Below are positions 6,960-15,563 of a stretch of 64,000 nucleotides of DNA, piece after piece. Position 1 is the stretch's first letter. Every line of letters starts with the position of its first letter. Below the pieces are notes generated by a model. The model was not told the origin of the DNA, did no database searches, and saw nothing but the letters and a program-made list of their open reading frames with translations. The translations under genes and the position numbers were made by a program. The DNA comes from Gynuella sunshinyii YC6258 (GTDB taxonomy: Bacteria; Pseudomonadota; Gammaproteobacteria; Pseudomonadales; Natronospirillaceae), in the NCBI RefSeq assembly GCF_000940805.1, contig NZ_CP007142.1, positions 5,928,593 through 5,992,592 of the forward strand. The letters run 5' to 3'.

Positions 6960-8036
6960 TTATCCTTTAGCCATTTTTTTAATTATGTTTAAAACAGCTT
7001 TGCAATCATCAACAGCATTATGTTTTGATTCTGGGAGAGGAAGTAACTTTCCTGACTCTGTGAAAACTCTATATATATGCATTGCGCATTCCCATTTGCA
7101 ATCTGGTGGTAAAATCTTGAACATTTTGCATGTATTTTCAATAACTCCTTTATCAAATTTGGCATTATATGTGATGACTGTCTTTGAGTTTAGTAACTTT
7201 AAAAGTTTTTCATGTTTCTCAGAAAACTTAGGCGCTTCAATCACATCTTCATTTTTGATGCCATGAATTTCTATAACACGCTTTGGTATTTTATATCTTG
7301 GATGAAATCGGGAATAATATATTACCTTTCCTTTCATATTTATAACTGCTAATTCAATCACCTCAACATTAATTTTTGTTAGCAATCCAGTTGTTTCAGT
7401 ATCAAGAATTACCGCTTCTGATTTAAGTGATTTTTGCGCCCACGATATTGCATCTAGTCGATTACCTACCCAACGACCTTCATCTTCTAACCAATTAAAG
7501 TGAATTTTTGTGTCCGGAAACCATTTTTTCAGATAATCAATATTTAATGTATATTCGTGCTGAGACCTCTCTAGCCATTTTTTATATATAGAGTTGATAT
7601 TTTTCTCTGCTTCCTTATCTGTCCACTTATTTAGTTTAATTAAATGATTTTTTGCCTTTTCACCCTTATTTACCGTGTTTGCAAAACCGAGATGTAAAGA
7701 CAAATGACAGTCCTCACAAACTGAAACAAACCCGATTAACTTTTGTACATTTAATTCGTTCTCATACTCCCATAACTCATGTAGTTCTAGGCTGTCCTGC
7801 TTTTTCCCGCAGATTTGACATTTGATCTCATCATTCCAATTTGGTCTAGGAAGACCTAAGTCTGTTACTGCACTAGTAGTAAATGGAGGAGGGAACTTTA
7901 TGGCACCAAAACTCCAACGAAGTGCATCCCAATTCTGTTTCGAGATTATTGCTCGTACATTCTTACCCCACATTGTCTTTGGGATAAGCTCTGGGATGAT
8001 AGGCCGAGTTTCTGTTAAATCAATTCTATGAGTCAT
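6960..8036 (-). CDS. HNH-like zinc domain fused to a DEDDh 3'-5' exonuclease
   Basis: The protein has 358 residues from the ATG at 8036; a TTG 18 bp upstream is less likely. The N-terminal half has a treble-clef/HNH-like cysteine-histidine set: C73-x2-C76, H86 in LELHELWEY, and C107-x2-C110-H111. The C-terminal half (from about residue 208) is a DnaQ-like exonuclease: VILDTETTGL (D212, E214), then HPRYKIPKRVIEIHGI, YNAKFD and finally HNAVDDCKAVLNI with the DEDDh His and last Asp. A possible role is DNA or RNA processing, perhaps in phage defence. That role is inference. No downstream attC with clear cores is visible. Confidence 0.75.
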   Translation of the reverse strand: MTHRIDLTETRPIIPELIPKTMWGKNVRAIISKQNWDALRWSFGAIKFPPPFTTSAVTDLGLPRPNWNDEIKCQICGKKQDSLELHELWEYENELNVQKLIGFVSVCEDCHLSLHLGFANTVNKGEKAKNHLIKLNKWTDKEAEKNINSIYKKWLERSQHEYTLNIDYLKKWFPDTKIHFNWLEDEGRWVGNRLDAISWAQKSLKSEAVILDTETTGLLTKINVEVIELAVINMKGKVIYYSRFHPRYKIPKRVIEIHGIKNEDVIEAPKFSEKHEKLLKLLNSKTVITYNAKFDKGVIENTCKMFKILPPDCKWECAMHIYRVFTESGKLLPLPESKHNAVDDCKAVLNIIKKMAKG

Positions 8037-8125
8037 TTTTGTTCTAATACCCAAATAAATAGACTACCTTCAGGGAGATCCAACGGGGAAAATTAGAGAT
8101 AATTTTAATGCAAATACAACAATAC

Positions 8126-9270
8126 AACAGGACACCCACTTTAAAATAAAAAAACAAAACAAGGCAACGATGATTCGCTACTACCTTACAGAACAAAAAT
8201 CGAATAAATCAGGTTTACTACAGAACCAAGCTGTATACATCTTGTTCCAAAGCAAACAAAAATATAGTTCTGGCTGACCCGGAGGCGTAGCAGGTTACTT
8301 GAGGAGCCAGGCTTTTTAAACAGGATGCTTGATGGCGTGATAGGAAATCAGGTCGCCAACAAATTTGGTGGCGTTCGGCTTAACTGAAAATAATCTCTGA
8401 CTTTCTCAAACGACGACCTCTGCCCGGCAAAACACCTGAACTGTTTTTCAAATTGTCTTCCCGAATCGCTCTGCCGGTCCAATCCACCAATTCCAGGTAA
8501 TCGCTTAATTGGAATGGCAAACCTTCGGGCATGTCTGCGCTGGGATTGCCAACAAAAGGAAGTAAATCAACGGAGGTGTGGTCAGACGTTTCCGGTGTAT
8601 CAGCCAGACTGGCTCGAATGGGATTCAGATCCACATACGCCATACAGGCGGCTAAGGCCTGTTCGTCGAGCAATGCTTGAGACTTAAACCTGCCCTCCCA
8701 GAAACGACCGGTACAGCGATCTTCGGCATTGGCACGCCGGGCGATACCTTCATAGCACCGCCATAAACCGACTGATGGAGGTCAGGGTTTCCCGCCACTG
8801 GGCCACTAAGACTTCAAACGCCTGCTGTTCTGCCGGTGAGAAGGCATCACCTTTCAGAAACCGGTGACTGAGTGGTGAGCCTTTGTACAGACGATGCCAC
8901 CGCATCACAACGTCTTCTGCTGACCATTGCCGGCTTTGGAGTACATTGATATGCAGCACCACATGGACATGCTTAGACATTACGGCATAAGCGCAGATAT
9001 CGATGGCGAATATCTCACCCAGCCACAACAGTCTATCCTCAACCCACTGGCGACGATGTTCGTAGCTAATCCGGGTGAGGGCATCAACTCCACACAGAAA
9101 CGCCCGATGGACACAACGGGAAACACAGTGATAATAAGGCGTGGCTTCAAGTGAGATTTGCGACTTCCTTGATCGGGTCATACTCATACATCTTTATACT
9201 GATAAATATACAGTATCGAATAATGCCGGCTGTTGGCGTGAATATCAATAGTTAAGATGGGTGTCCTGTT
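8126..9270 (-). mobile_element. RAYT element A (degenerate)
   Basis: The element is bounded by 19-bp inverted ends, AACAGGACACCCACTTTAA at 8126 and the complement of AACAGGACACCCATCTTAA ending at 9270. It contains a conserved non-coding left segment of about 250 bp and a broken Y1-transposase gene on the minus strand. The left segment is repeated in elements B and C, and its first part again at 19606. It inserted just after the first core of an attC (9275-9322). Confidence 0.8.
8380..9187 (-). pseudogene. RAYT transposase (IS200-like Y1), frameshifted
   Basis: The N-terminal part ([20 protein letters not shown]) carries the Y1_Tnp HUH site as SKHVHVVLH. The other copies have SNHVHVVLH. At about 8755 two bases are missing relative to element C, so the frame breaks before the NEGIARRANAE block. 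An internal loss of about 85 bp removes part of the C-terminus. A REP-associated transposase of this type would nick single-stranded DNA at element ends. This copy cannot make the full protein. Confidence 0.85.
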
Positions 9271-9274
9271 ATGT

Positions 9275-9322
9275 TCGCGTAGGTATGTCCCTAGCAGCGT
9301 TTTGTTAGATGCTTTTGAATCA
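9275..9322 (-). other. attC half-site cut by element A
   Basis: Directly after the HNH gene stop the minus strand reads ATCTAACAAAACGCTGC, a good first attC core. The sequence enters the RAYT element end at 9270 before the second core. It marks an insertion into, or next to, an attC. Confidence 0.55.
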
Positions 9323-10075
9323 TCAAACGACATACCAGTGCTCTCGTTGTGAAATATACGATACAAGATAATCGTATAAAGGGTAGGCACAATGATTTGA
9401 TGCCTTAATTAACGGGCTTCCATCTATGATTTTCACGTTGATGATTTCCTTTCCGCTGGCCTTATTCGACACTTTAGCACCGGATTTTTGGTAGAACTTA
9501 TCTCGACCGAAAGGCAATGGTATCTTGACCTCACAGCGGTGCTTATGGTGAATATCTAAAACGAAGCCAAACATTAGCGATTCTAGAGAACAAAACGTCA
9601 AGAATTCACTGCTGCCGATATAAGTTATTTCAAATAAGTCGCTACCTCTTCGACTGGACTTATCAATCTTCAGCGGAAGCCCGTTGCTTTCCAAATTGAT
9701 GTAAATTTGAACAAGCTCATGGTATTTTTCATCTTTCTCATGAAGGCAAAGTCTTTTTCTGCCATCGTCATAGAATTCGATGAGCTTGTGACATCTGGGG
9801 CATAATGAAACAAGCATTTCACTATTTCTACCCTCAAGGACTTCTAGCTCATAACTTCTATGGTGTACTTCAAGATCACAAAATTTGCTTTTTTCTGTTC
9901 TGCAAATTACACATCTGTGATCGTCTCTTTCAGCAATCCACTCTTTAATTTCTTTCCAGAAAACTGTGCGCAAATATTTTTCATAATCCATATGAGAAAT
10001 ATCAAGGATTCCCTCCTTGGCTAATCTTCGCTTCAGCTTGAGCAAACTTGGCTCAACAGTTTGATAGAGATTCAT
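9323..10075 (-). CDS. HNH endonuclease domain protein (cassette)
   Basis: The protein has 250 residues. A canonical HNH/zinc unit lies at residues 51-100: HRCVICRTEKS (C55, C58), LEVHHRSYE (H71-H72) and LCPRCHKLIE (C92, C95, H96). The remaining 150 residues match no family I recognise. They contain basic and aromatic stretches and could give target specificity. Its 3' end runs into an attC half-site. The start is 19 bp from the left end of RAYT element B, so its native upstream sequence has been replaced. Confidence 0.8.
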   Translation of the reverse strand: MNLYQTVEPSLLKLKRRLAKEGILDISHMDYEKYLRTVFWKEIKEWIAERDDHRCVICRTEKSKFCDLEVHHRSYELEVLEGRNSEMLVSLCPRCHKLIEFYDDGRKRLCLHEKDEKYHELVQIYINLESNGLPLKIDKSSRRGSDLFEITYIGSSEFLTFCSLESLMFGFVLDIHHKHRCEVKIPLPFGRDKFYQKSGAKVSNKASGKEIINVKIIDGSPLIKASNHCAYPLYDYLVSYISQREHWYVV

Positions 10076-10093
10076 GACTCTGTTTCAAAATAT

Positions 10094-10596
10094 AACAGGA
10101 CACCCACTTTAAAATAAAAAAACGAAACAAGGCAATAATGATTCGCTACTACCTTGCAAAAAAAATCGAATGAATCAGGTTTACTACAGAACCAAACTGT
10201 ATACATCTTGTTTCAAAGCAAACAAAAATATAGTTCTGGCTGATCTGGAGGCGTAGCAGGTTACTTGAGGAGTCAGGCTTTTCAATAAAATGCTTGATGG
10301 CGTGATATGAAATCAGGTCGTCAATAAATTTGGTGGCGTTTGGCTTAACTGAAAATAATCTCTGACTTTCTCAAACGACGATCTCTGCCCGGCAAAACAC
10401 CTGAACTGTTTTTCAAACTGCTGTGTTAATTGTTGCCATTGTGTACCAGAAATATTCAGGCGGGTCAGAATGGGAGGAAATGATTCTGCAATAAATCCAC
10501 GTTTGTCTTCCCAAATCGCTCTGCCGGTCCAATCCACTTATATTTTTTATAGTTAAGATGGATGTCCTGTTATGTTCTTGGTTAAGGTGGGTGTCC
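10094..10596 (-). mobile_element. RAYT element B (deleted derivative)
   Basis: The left end AACAGGACACCCACTTTAA (10094) and the conserved left segment are kept, but only the C-terminal quarter of the transposase remains (about 10355-10540). Two right ends follow in tandem: TTAAGATGGATGTCCTGTT, and GTTAAGGTGGGTGTCC ending at 10596. B keeps about 85 bp of C-terminal coding sequence that A and C lack. It is therefore not derived from them by simple deletion. Confidence 0.75.
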
Positions 10597-10602
10597 TGTT
10601 AT

Positions 10603-10825
10603 ATATTCTCAAAAATGACTCGAAATCATCTGGAGAATCAAAGCCTTCGATTCTCGTTAAATCTTTAAAAGCCTCAATTACATATGAACTTGCCTTAGCG
10701 CCGCCAGTAATTCCACCGGCCCCATCAGAAATACAAAACCAAATGGTATTGCGTATCTCCACCACATATAAGGCATCATCGCCGTTCACATTTTGTTGCT
10801 CTAAATAGCTACTATATTCAAACAT
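10603..10825 (-). pseudogene. PP2C-like phosphatase, N-terminal fragment
   Basis: About 75 codons are intact: MFEYSSYLEQQNVNGDDAL, then WFCISDGAGGITGGAKASSYV. The latter fits the first metal-binding motif of PP2C phosphatases (DGxGG). The frame then enters the element B end, so the rest of the roughly 230-residue domain is missing. No continuation is seen left of the element. It was probably a cassette gene cut by insertion plus deletion. Confidence 0.6.
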
Positions 10826-10834
10826 GGTTTAGTC

Positions 10835-10919
10835 ATAATGCCACTATCATTTGCGGTAAAAAATGTAGTGAGTGAAACGAACGGAGCTTTTTGACGTCGA
10901 ATGCATAGTTTTGTTATCT
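10835..10919 (-). other. attC-like site
   Basis: On the minus strand AGATAACAAAACTATG, overlapping the 10914 stop, pairs imperfectly with GATAGTGGCATTATG. The second core is degenerate (CATTA). Length of about 85 bp and position fit a cassette boundary. Confidence 0.5.
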
Positions 10920-11483
10920 TGCAACCAAAATACTTGTATAAGGGCTACCATTTCTAGGTTTGAAATCTTTATTTCCTAGCTTACGCTCACCCATCTCTAC
11001 TGTTTTTTTCCATTCATTTTCGTCTATTATAGATTTTCTTTTTTCAATAGTTTGATAATCATCAGAAAGAAAGTCGGCGATAAGTGGGTAAAAATTATTA
11101 TAACGCTTGTAGCTTTTCGGCCCGTTTTCTAGATCAGATGCTATCGATTCGCCTTTGCTATAAGTGTTAACTGTTAGAAGCTTTTCTCCGATTTTCAGTT
11201 TCTTCTCTTCTACGAGACTTACGGGAAATTCTAATAATGCGACACAATCCAACTCATCAGTATAGGCCGCAACAATTAACCTGCCTCGTGTTTCTAATAC
11301 AACAGCTGCTCGACTATCACCGAGATTTAGGTGCTCATCAAGCATTTCTGGTGGGTATCGAAGGTTTGCAAATATTCTTTTAAGGAAGGGTAATTCCTTC
11401 CTAAATTTATCCAACTTTGATGAGCTTAGCGATACGCCACCTGGATCAGAAGCTGCAGTACTATCATCATGATATTTTGACAT
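10914..11483 (-). CDS. Unknown cassette protein, 189 aa
   Basis: I recognise no family. The protein is soluble with a Ser-rich start (SKYHDDSTAASDPGG), a central mixed alpha/beta part (RAAVVLETRGRLIVAAYTD) and a basic C-terminus. It is flanked on both sides by attC-like sites, with its stop inside one, so it is a single-gene cassette. Confidence 0.6.
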   Translation of the reverse strand: MSKYHDDSTAASDPGGVSLSSSKLDKFRKELPFLKRIFANLRYPPEMLDEHLNLGDSRAAVVLETRGRLIVAAYTDELDCVALLEFPVSLVEEKKLKIGEKLLTVNTYSKGESIASDLENGPKSYKRYNNFYPLIADFLSDDYQTIEKRKSIIDENEWKKTVEMGERKLGNKDFKPRNGSPYTSILVAR

Positions 11484-11505
11484 TATTGATTCTACTTCGC
11501 TAAAA

Positions 11506-11560
11506 GATAACGCCTTGCTAAGCCGACCCGCCAGGGATCAGCTTGAGCAAATTGTTATGA
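11506..11560 (-). other. attC site
   Basis: Textbook layout on the minus strand: CATAACAATTTGCTC pairs with AGCAAGGCGTTATC. It is about 55 bp long and lies between the stop at 11571 and the start at 11483. Confidence 0.85.
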
Positions 11561-11570
11561 ATGATTTTGA

Positions 11571-12266
11571 TTACCAATACTCGGCGCCACATATTTCCAT
11601 TTCCTTACAGAAAAAACCAACAGATTCTTTAATCAAATTAGCATTTGCTAAAACCGACTCAATCACCTTTCGTTCTTCTCGATTTAGTCGATATTTGGTG
11701 ATTTTTGTATCATAAAATGCAGGAGCATGCATAGTGGCTGAGTAGTGTACGCACATATCATCTTTGCTATAAGAAAATATCACTTCTAAATCAGTCTCAC
11801 ATTCCGATGAACTCAAGTATATGTAGTCTCCAATCTTAGCCATTAAAGCAGGCCTACATGTTTGCCATTGCAACCGAGAACTTCCGTTAGCCTGACTAAC
11901 ATATGACAAAGGTGACTTATCTTCCTGGCCAATGAGATCGAAGCAACTAACAAGCTTGATGCAACCTTGAACTAAGAAGTTGAAGCATAAACCTTCTCCA
12001 TGTCTCTCAGTAAGCACTCCGTCCAAAACGTAAGAACTCATAATCTCTGAGGGCCGCTTATCACCCCAACCATTTAGCTCAGAATGCGGGGGCTTCCACA
12101 GTATTCTAGCAACACCTTCGCTCACAAAATCTTCATTAGATTCGAATTTAACGGGATACATATTCCCAATGACAGGCAATATAGAAGAAAGAACAATTCG
12201 CTCCTCAAAGCTTTGATCCCAGCAAAGCCTTGACCATTCCATAGTTTGAAGTAGCTCTATACTCAT
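11571..12266 (-). CDS. Unknown cassette protein, 231 aa
   Basis: The start is set at the ATG at 12266 (MSIELLQTMEW). A longer open frame to 12362 would extend into RAYT element C and is not credible. The protein is soluble, with nine Cys residues and no motif I recognise. The upstream boundary has been replaced by element C 25 bp before the start, so its normal attC and promoter context are lost. Confidence 0.6.
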   Translation of the reverse strand: MSIELLQTMEWSRLCWDQSFEERIVLSSILPVIGNMYPVKFESNEDFVSEGVARILWKPPHSELNGWGDKRPSEIMSSYVLDGVLTERHGEGLCFNFLVQGCIKLVSCFDLIGQEDKSPLSYVSQANGSSRLQWQTCRPALMAKIGDYIYLSSSECETDLEVIFSYSKDDMCVHYSATMHAPAFYDTKITKYRLNREERKVIESVLANANLIKESVGFFCKEMEICGAEYW

Positions 12267-12291
12267 GCATTTACCACCAATATAACAATAC

Positions 12292-13424
12292 AACAGGACA
12301 CCCACTTTAAAATAAAAAAACAAAACAAGGCAACGATGATTCGCTACTACCTTACAGAACAAAAATCGAATAAATCAGGTTTACTACAGAACCAAGCTGT
12401 ATACATCTTGTTCCAAAGCAAACAAAAATATAGTTCTGGCTGACCCGGAGGCGTAGCAGGTTACTTGAGGAGCCAGGCTTTTTAAACAGGATGCTTGATG
12501 GCGTGATAGGAAATCAGGTCGCCAACAAATTTGGTGGCGTTCGGCTTAACTGAAAATAATCTCTGACTTTCTCAAACGACGACCTCTGCCCGGCAAAACA
12601 CCTGAACTGTTTTTCAAATTGTCTTCCCGAATCGCTCTGCCGGTCCAATCCACCAATTCCAGGTAATCGCTTAATTGGAATGGCAAACCTTCGGGCATGT
12701 CTGCGCTGGGATTGCCAACAAAAGGAAGTAAATCACGACGTTTCCGGTGTATCAGCCATCCTGGCTCGAATGGGATTCAGATCCACATACGCCATACAGG
12801 CGGCTAAGGCCTGTTCGTCGAGCAATGCTTGAGACTTAAACCTGCCCTCCCAGAAACGACCGGTACAGCGATCTTCGGCATTGGCACGCCGGGCGATACC
12901 TTCATTAAGCACCGCCATAAACCGACTGATGGAGGTCAGGGTTTCCCGCCACTGGGCCACTAAGGCTTCAAACGCCTGCTGCTCTGCCGGTGATAAGGCA
13001 TCACCTTTCAGAAACCGGTGGCTGAGTGCTGAGCCTTTGTACAGACGATGCCAGCGCATCACAACGTCTTCTGCTGACCATTGCCGGCTTTGGAGCACAT
13101 TGATATGCAGCACCACATGGACATGGTTAGACATGACGGCATAAGCGCAGATATCGATGGCGAATATCTCACCCAGCCACAACAGTCTATCCTCAACCCA
13201 CTGGCGGCGATGTTCGTAGCTAATCTGGGTGAGGGCATCAACTCCGCACAGAAACGCCCGACGGACACAACGGGAAACACAATGATAATAAGGCGTGGCT
13301 TCAAGTGAGATTTGCGACTTCCTTGATCGGGTCATGATCATACATCCTTATACTGATAAATATACAGTATCGAATAGTGCCGGCTGTTGGTGTGAATATC
13401 AATAGTTAAGGTGGGTGTCCTGTT
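12292..13424 (-). mobile_element. RAYT element C (degenerate)
   Basis: The ends are AACAGGACACCCACTTTAA at 12292 and TTAAGGTGGGTGTCCTGTT ending at 13424. The left 400-plus bp are nearly identical to element A, and the two share the same internal deletion of about 85 bp relative to element B. One must derive from the other or from a recent common deleted parent. It interrupts a cassette whose start survives at 13425-13469. Confidence 0.85.
12546..13341 (-). pseudogene. RAYT transposase (IS200-like Y1), best-preserved copy
   Basis: An open frame of 202 codons starts at 13341 with MIMTRSRKSQ. It keeps the HUH site SNHVHVVLH and the blocks NEGIARRANAEDRCTGRFWE and ACMAYVDLNPIRARMADT. Around 12733 a 14-bp loss relative to element A shifts the frame, and the C-terminal block also carries the deletion of about 85 bp. 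The catalytic N-terminal domain might still be made. The C-terminal part thought to contact the repeat is lost. Confidence 0.85.
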
Positions 13425-13469
13425 ATGTTTTGCTCCTAGTGATAAGAACAATACAGCAAAATACTTCAT
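13425..13469 (-). pseudogene. Cassette gene start cut by element C (signal peptide only)
   Basis: GGAAGGAG is followed by an ATG at 13469 encoding MKYFAVLFLSLGA, a typical signal-peptide start. The frame then reads straight into the element end at 13424. The rest of the gene is not found beyond the element, so insertion was accompanied by loss of flanking DNA. Confidence 0.6.
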
Positions 13470-13487
13470 TTGAACTCCTTCCAGATT

Positions 13488-13568
13488 TTAACGCCGCAAA
13501 CACGGGCCGGAGCATGAAGTGCGGAGGTCCAACCCACGTAGTGGGCGGACGTGCTTTGCCTTGTTATG
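13488..13568 (-). other. attC site
   Basis: On the minus strand it runs from CATAACAAGGCAAAGCACG to CGTGTTTGCGGCGTTA. Both cores are canonical and the arms are symmetric. It lies just after the 13591-13836 ORF. Confidence 0.9.
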
Positions 13569-13590
13569 GCTCGCGCTTGCAGACCGCATA

Positions 13591-13836
13591 TTATTCACTT
13601 TCATTGATCATTGAACAAAGGTTTGCGTAGCTTGAGTAAATGGAACCATGCCCCGAGCCGCTCTTATATAATATGACAGCCTGATCACCTTTCAGGACAA
13701 TGTTTCCTCCGATACTAGGTAGTTCTATGAGCTTACCTTCATCTGCTTCCAGTATTTTTTCAGCATCTTCTTTAGAAAAGTGGAGGCTATATGTGCAGCC
13801 ATCGCCTTCATCAAAAATTTGAACAAACACACTCAT
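13591..13836 (-). CDS. Unknown cassette protein, 81 aa
   Basis: A small soluble acidic protein (starts MSVFVQIFDEGDGCTYSLHF) with no recognised family. AAGGAAAT lies upstream of the ATG. It sits between two canonical attC sites, which makes it a clear single-gene cassette. Confidence 0.65.
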   Translation of the reverse strand: MSVFVQIFDEGDGCTYSLHFSKEDAEKILEADEGKLIELPSIGGNIVLKGDQAVILYKSGSGHGSIYSSYANLCSMINESE

Positions 13837-13855
13837 GCTTTGAATTTCCTTAAGC

Positions 13856-13908
13856 TATAACGTTTGTGGCTGTGGCGAGGCACAAGTCCGCAGCCCACAT
13901 TTGTTATG
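13856..13908 (-). other. attC site
   Basis: A short, very symmetric attC on the minus strand: CATAACAAATGTGGGCTGCG pairs with CAGCCACAAACGTTATAG. The stop of the next ORF lies in its first core. Confidence 0.9.
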
Positions 13909-14587
13909 AATCAAATTTTGGTTGGTAAATCAATTGTGTTTCTAACTTTCTAATTGGCCCGTTAGCTACAACTATTTCTGCATCGATATTTGTTTGTATA
14001 GCCTCTAAAATTGCTGACTTCGTATACGTTCTTCTTAATCTTGGACTATAAATAACAGATCTAACTGACACAGCTTCCTTTTGACGTATTACATCAAGAA
14101 CATCATTTAACACATTAACATCTACATCAGATATAAGTGTATCGCTATCTATTTTCCGTGTTTCATCAATAGCTCTTTGAATTACAGAATCTAAGTCAAC
14201 ACTGATGTGGTCAACTTTACCCTCAGTTTGCCCAACTCTAGACAATACCGATTCTAACTCTGCTTTCATTTCCTTCTTAACCTCTTCGATTTTCTGATTT
14301 GATTTTTCTTGTAGAGCGTCAGTGACTTCACTGCTATCGCTCCAAATATGCTTACGCATATCCGAGACAGTATCTTTCATCATACCGAATGTGTCCGAAT
14401 AAAGTCTGTCAAATAAGACTTCTAATCTATCTACGCTCGCAGAAATACCCTTCGCAGCCTCTTTCGTGTCCTCAGAGACTTTATTTGACCATTTATAAAA
14501 TGTGACAGAAAGCCAAATTGCGAACCCACCAATAATTACAGATACAATAGAGGAAACTATTGATAGTACTTCCCAAAAATTTTCCAT
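13904..14587 (-). CDS. Membrane-anchored coiled-coil protein (cassette)
   Basis: The ATG at 14587 follows GGGAG with an eight-base gap; the upstream TTG is not needed. It encodes 227 residues: one N-terminal membrane segment (VLSIVSSIVSVIIGGFAIWL), then a long hydrophilic helical region with heptad-like spacing (about residues 35-150), then a small basic C-terminal domain that may bind nucleic acid. Topology suggests an inner-membrane anchor with a cytoplasmic tail. Function unknown. Confidence 0.65.
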   Translation of the reverse strand: MENFWEVLSIVSSIVSVIIGGFAIWLSVTFYKWSNKVSEDTKEAAKGISASVDRLEVLFDRLYSDTFGMMKDTVSDMRKHIWSDSSEVTDALQEKSNQKIEEVKKEMKAELESVLSRVGQTEGKVDHISVDLDSVIQRAIDETRKIDSDTLISDVDVNVLNDVLDVIRQKEAVSVRSVIYSPRLRRTYTKSAILEAIQTNIDAEIVVANGPIRKLETQLIYQPKFDS

Positions 14588-14606
14588 GGGCAAACTCCCG
14601 GATTTT

Positions 14607-14704
14607 CATAACGCTTTGCTAATGGGCTGCCGCAGCGTAGCGTAGGCAGTCCAGTGGAGGCCGTGTTTCTTGCGGCCGGAACGAAATTAAGCAACTTGTT
14701 AGCT
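14607..14704 (-). other. attC site
   Basis: On the minus strand it runs from GCTAACAAGTTGCTTAATTT to TAGCAAAGCGTTATG. At about 98 bp it is the longest in the array. Its middle includes an extra palindromic stretch (CTACGCTACGCTGCGGCAGC). The overlap with the 14699 stop confirms its cassette. Confidence 0.8.
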
Positions 14705-15490
14705 TTGATTTTCCCGCCATTTTTTATGCTGTGGCGCAATATTTTTTATCTCTTTAAATTGTTCATCATCAAGTTTTTCAAAAGTCGAGTGTATAATTTC
14801 TAAATGTTTGTCTGATGGCATGTATGTCAGAATATCTCTTTTTCCAATCAGCTTTAGATCTAAAACTTCATTAACTATTACTGGGAAGTCTTGAGTAAGC
14901 TTATAAAAATCATTCAATAAATCACTAATAAGCGAAAATGTACTCTCGCAAAGAATAATATAGTTGCTAAGCTTGATGGGCGTTATTTCATCAATCAGCT
15001 CATGTGTAATTTCAAAACCCCCTTCTGCACGAACGTGGTTAGCAATTATGTTATCGATTTCAGCCTTAGTTTCTTCTATTGCAACCCATGAAGATATTAT
15101 TCGATTATACGTGCAAAACAACTGCTTAATTCTAAAAAAGTTTCTGAACCCAAGCCTTTCAATTTCGATTCCGTCACTATTAAGGAAATGAAGAGATTCG
15201 AGACCTGAAACATTAACCTTTTCAAAGACGTAGCTTTGCCTTCTTAAGCTAATGCTTCGATAGGCACTGCTTCCGCTAAGTAACAAATACCTTTGTTTCA
15301 GAACGCACAAATTATTCAAGCATTCGATTGATTCAAGTAACCACTTGGTAGCGCATTCATATTTAGTTGTCTCGATATCAATGCTTTCTTTCTTACGCAT
15401 GTTTTTAAAGGCCAATTTAGCACCAATAAAAACGGCAACCAAAGGCATCACGAAAGACTTCAGTAAAACACTTATGCAATCCTGTTCCAT
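14699..15490 (-). CDS. Unknown membrane-associated cassette protein, 263 aa
   Basis: The start is set at the ATG at 15490 (MEQDCISVLLKSFVMPLVAV), directly after the attC. A longer frame to 15622 would translate through the attC and the microgene and is rejected. One N-terminal hydrophobic segment (LLKSFVMPLVAVFIGAKLAF) is followed by a large helical cytoplasmic part. This layout resembles many single-TM proteins of unknown role. I recognise no domain. Confidence 0.6.
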   Translation of the reverse strand: MEQDCISVLLKSFVMPLVAVFIGAKLAFKNMRKKESIDIETTKYECATKWLLESIECLNNLCVLKQRYLLLSGSSAYRSISLRRQSYVFEKVNVSGLESLHFLNSDGIEIERLGFRNFFRIKQLFCTYNRIISSWVAIEETKAEIDNIIANHVRAEGGFEITHELIDEITPIKLSNYIILCESTFSLISDLLNDFYKLTQDFPVIVNEVLDLKLIGKRDILTYMPSDKHLEIIHSTFEKLDDEQFKEIKNIAPQHKKWRENQS

Positions 15491-15507
15491 ACTCTGATTC
15501 TTCTGTA

Positions 15508-15563
15508 AGCTAACGCCTAAAACTGAGGACACGCCAGTGGTCCGCAGCTTTGTATTGTTAGAA
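15508..15563 (-). other. attC site
   Basis: A canonical attC on the minus strand: TTCTAACAATACAAAGCTGC to AGTTTTAGGCGTTAGC. The TAA stop of the 51-aa microgene is in its first core. Confidence 0.9.

Noticed and set aside
9189-9232. LexA-like box in front of the RAYT genes
   Set aside because: CTGATAAATATACAG, present before three RAYT copies, has CTG and CAG only nine bases apart instead of ten, so it does not fit the SOS box.
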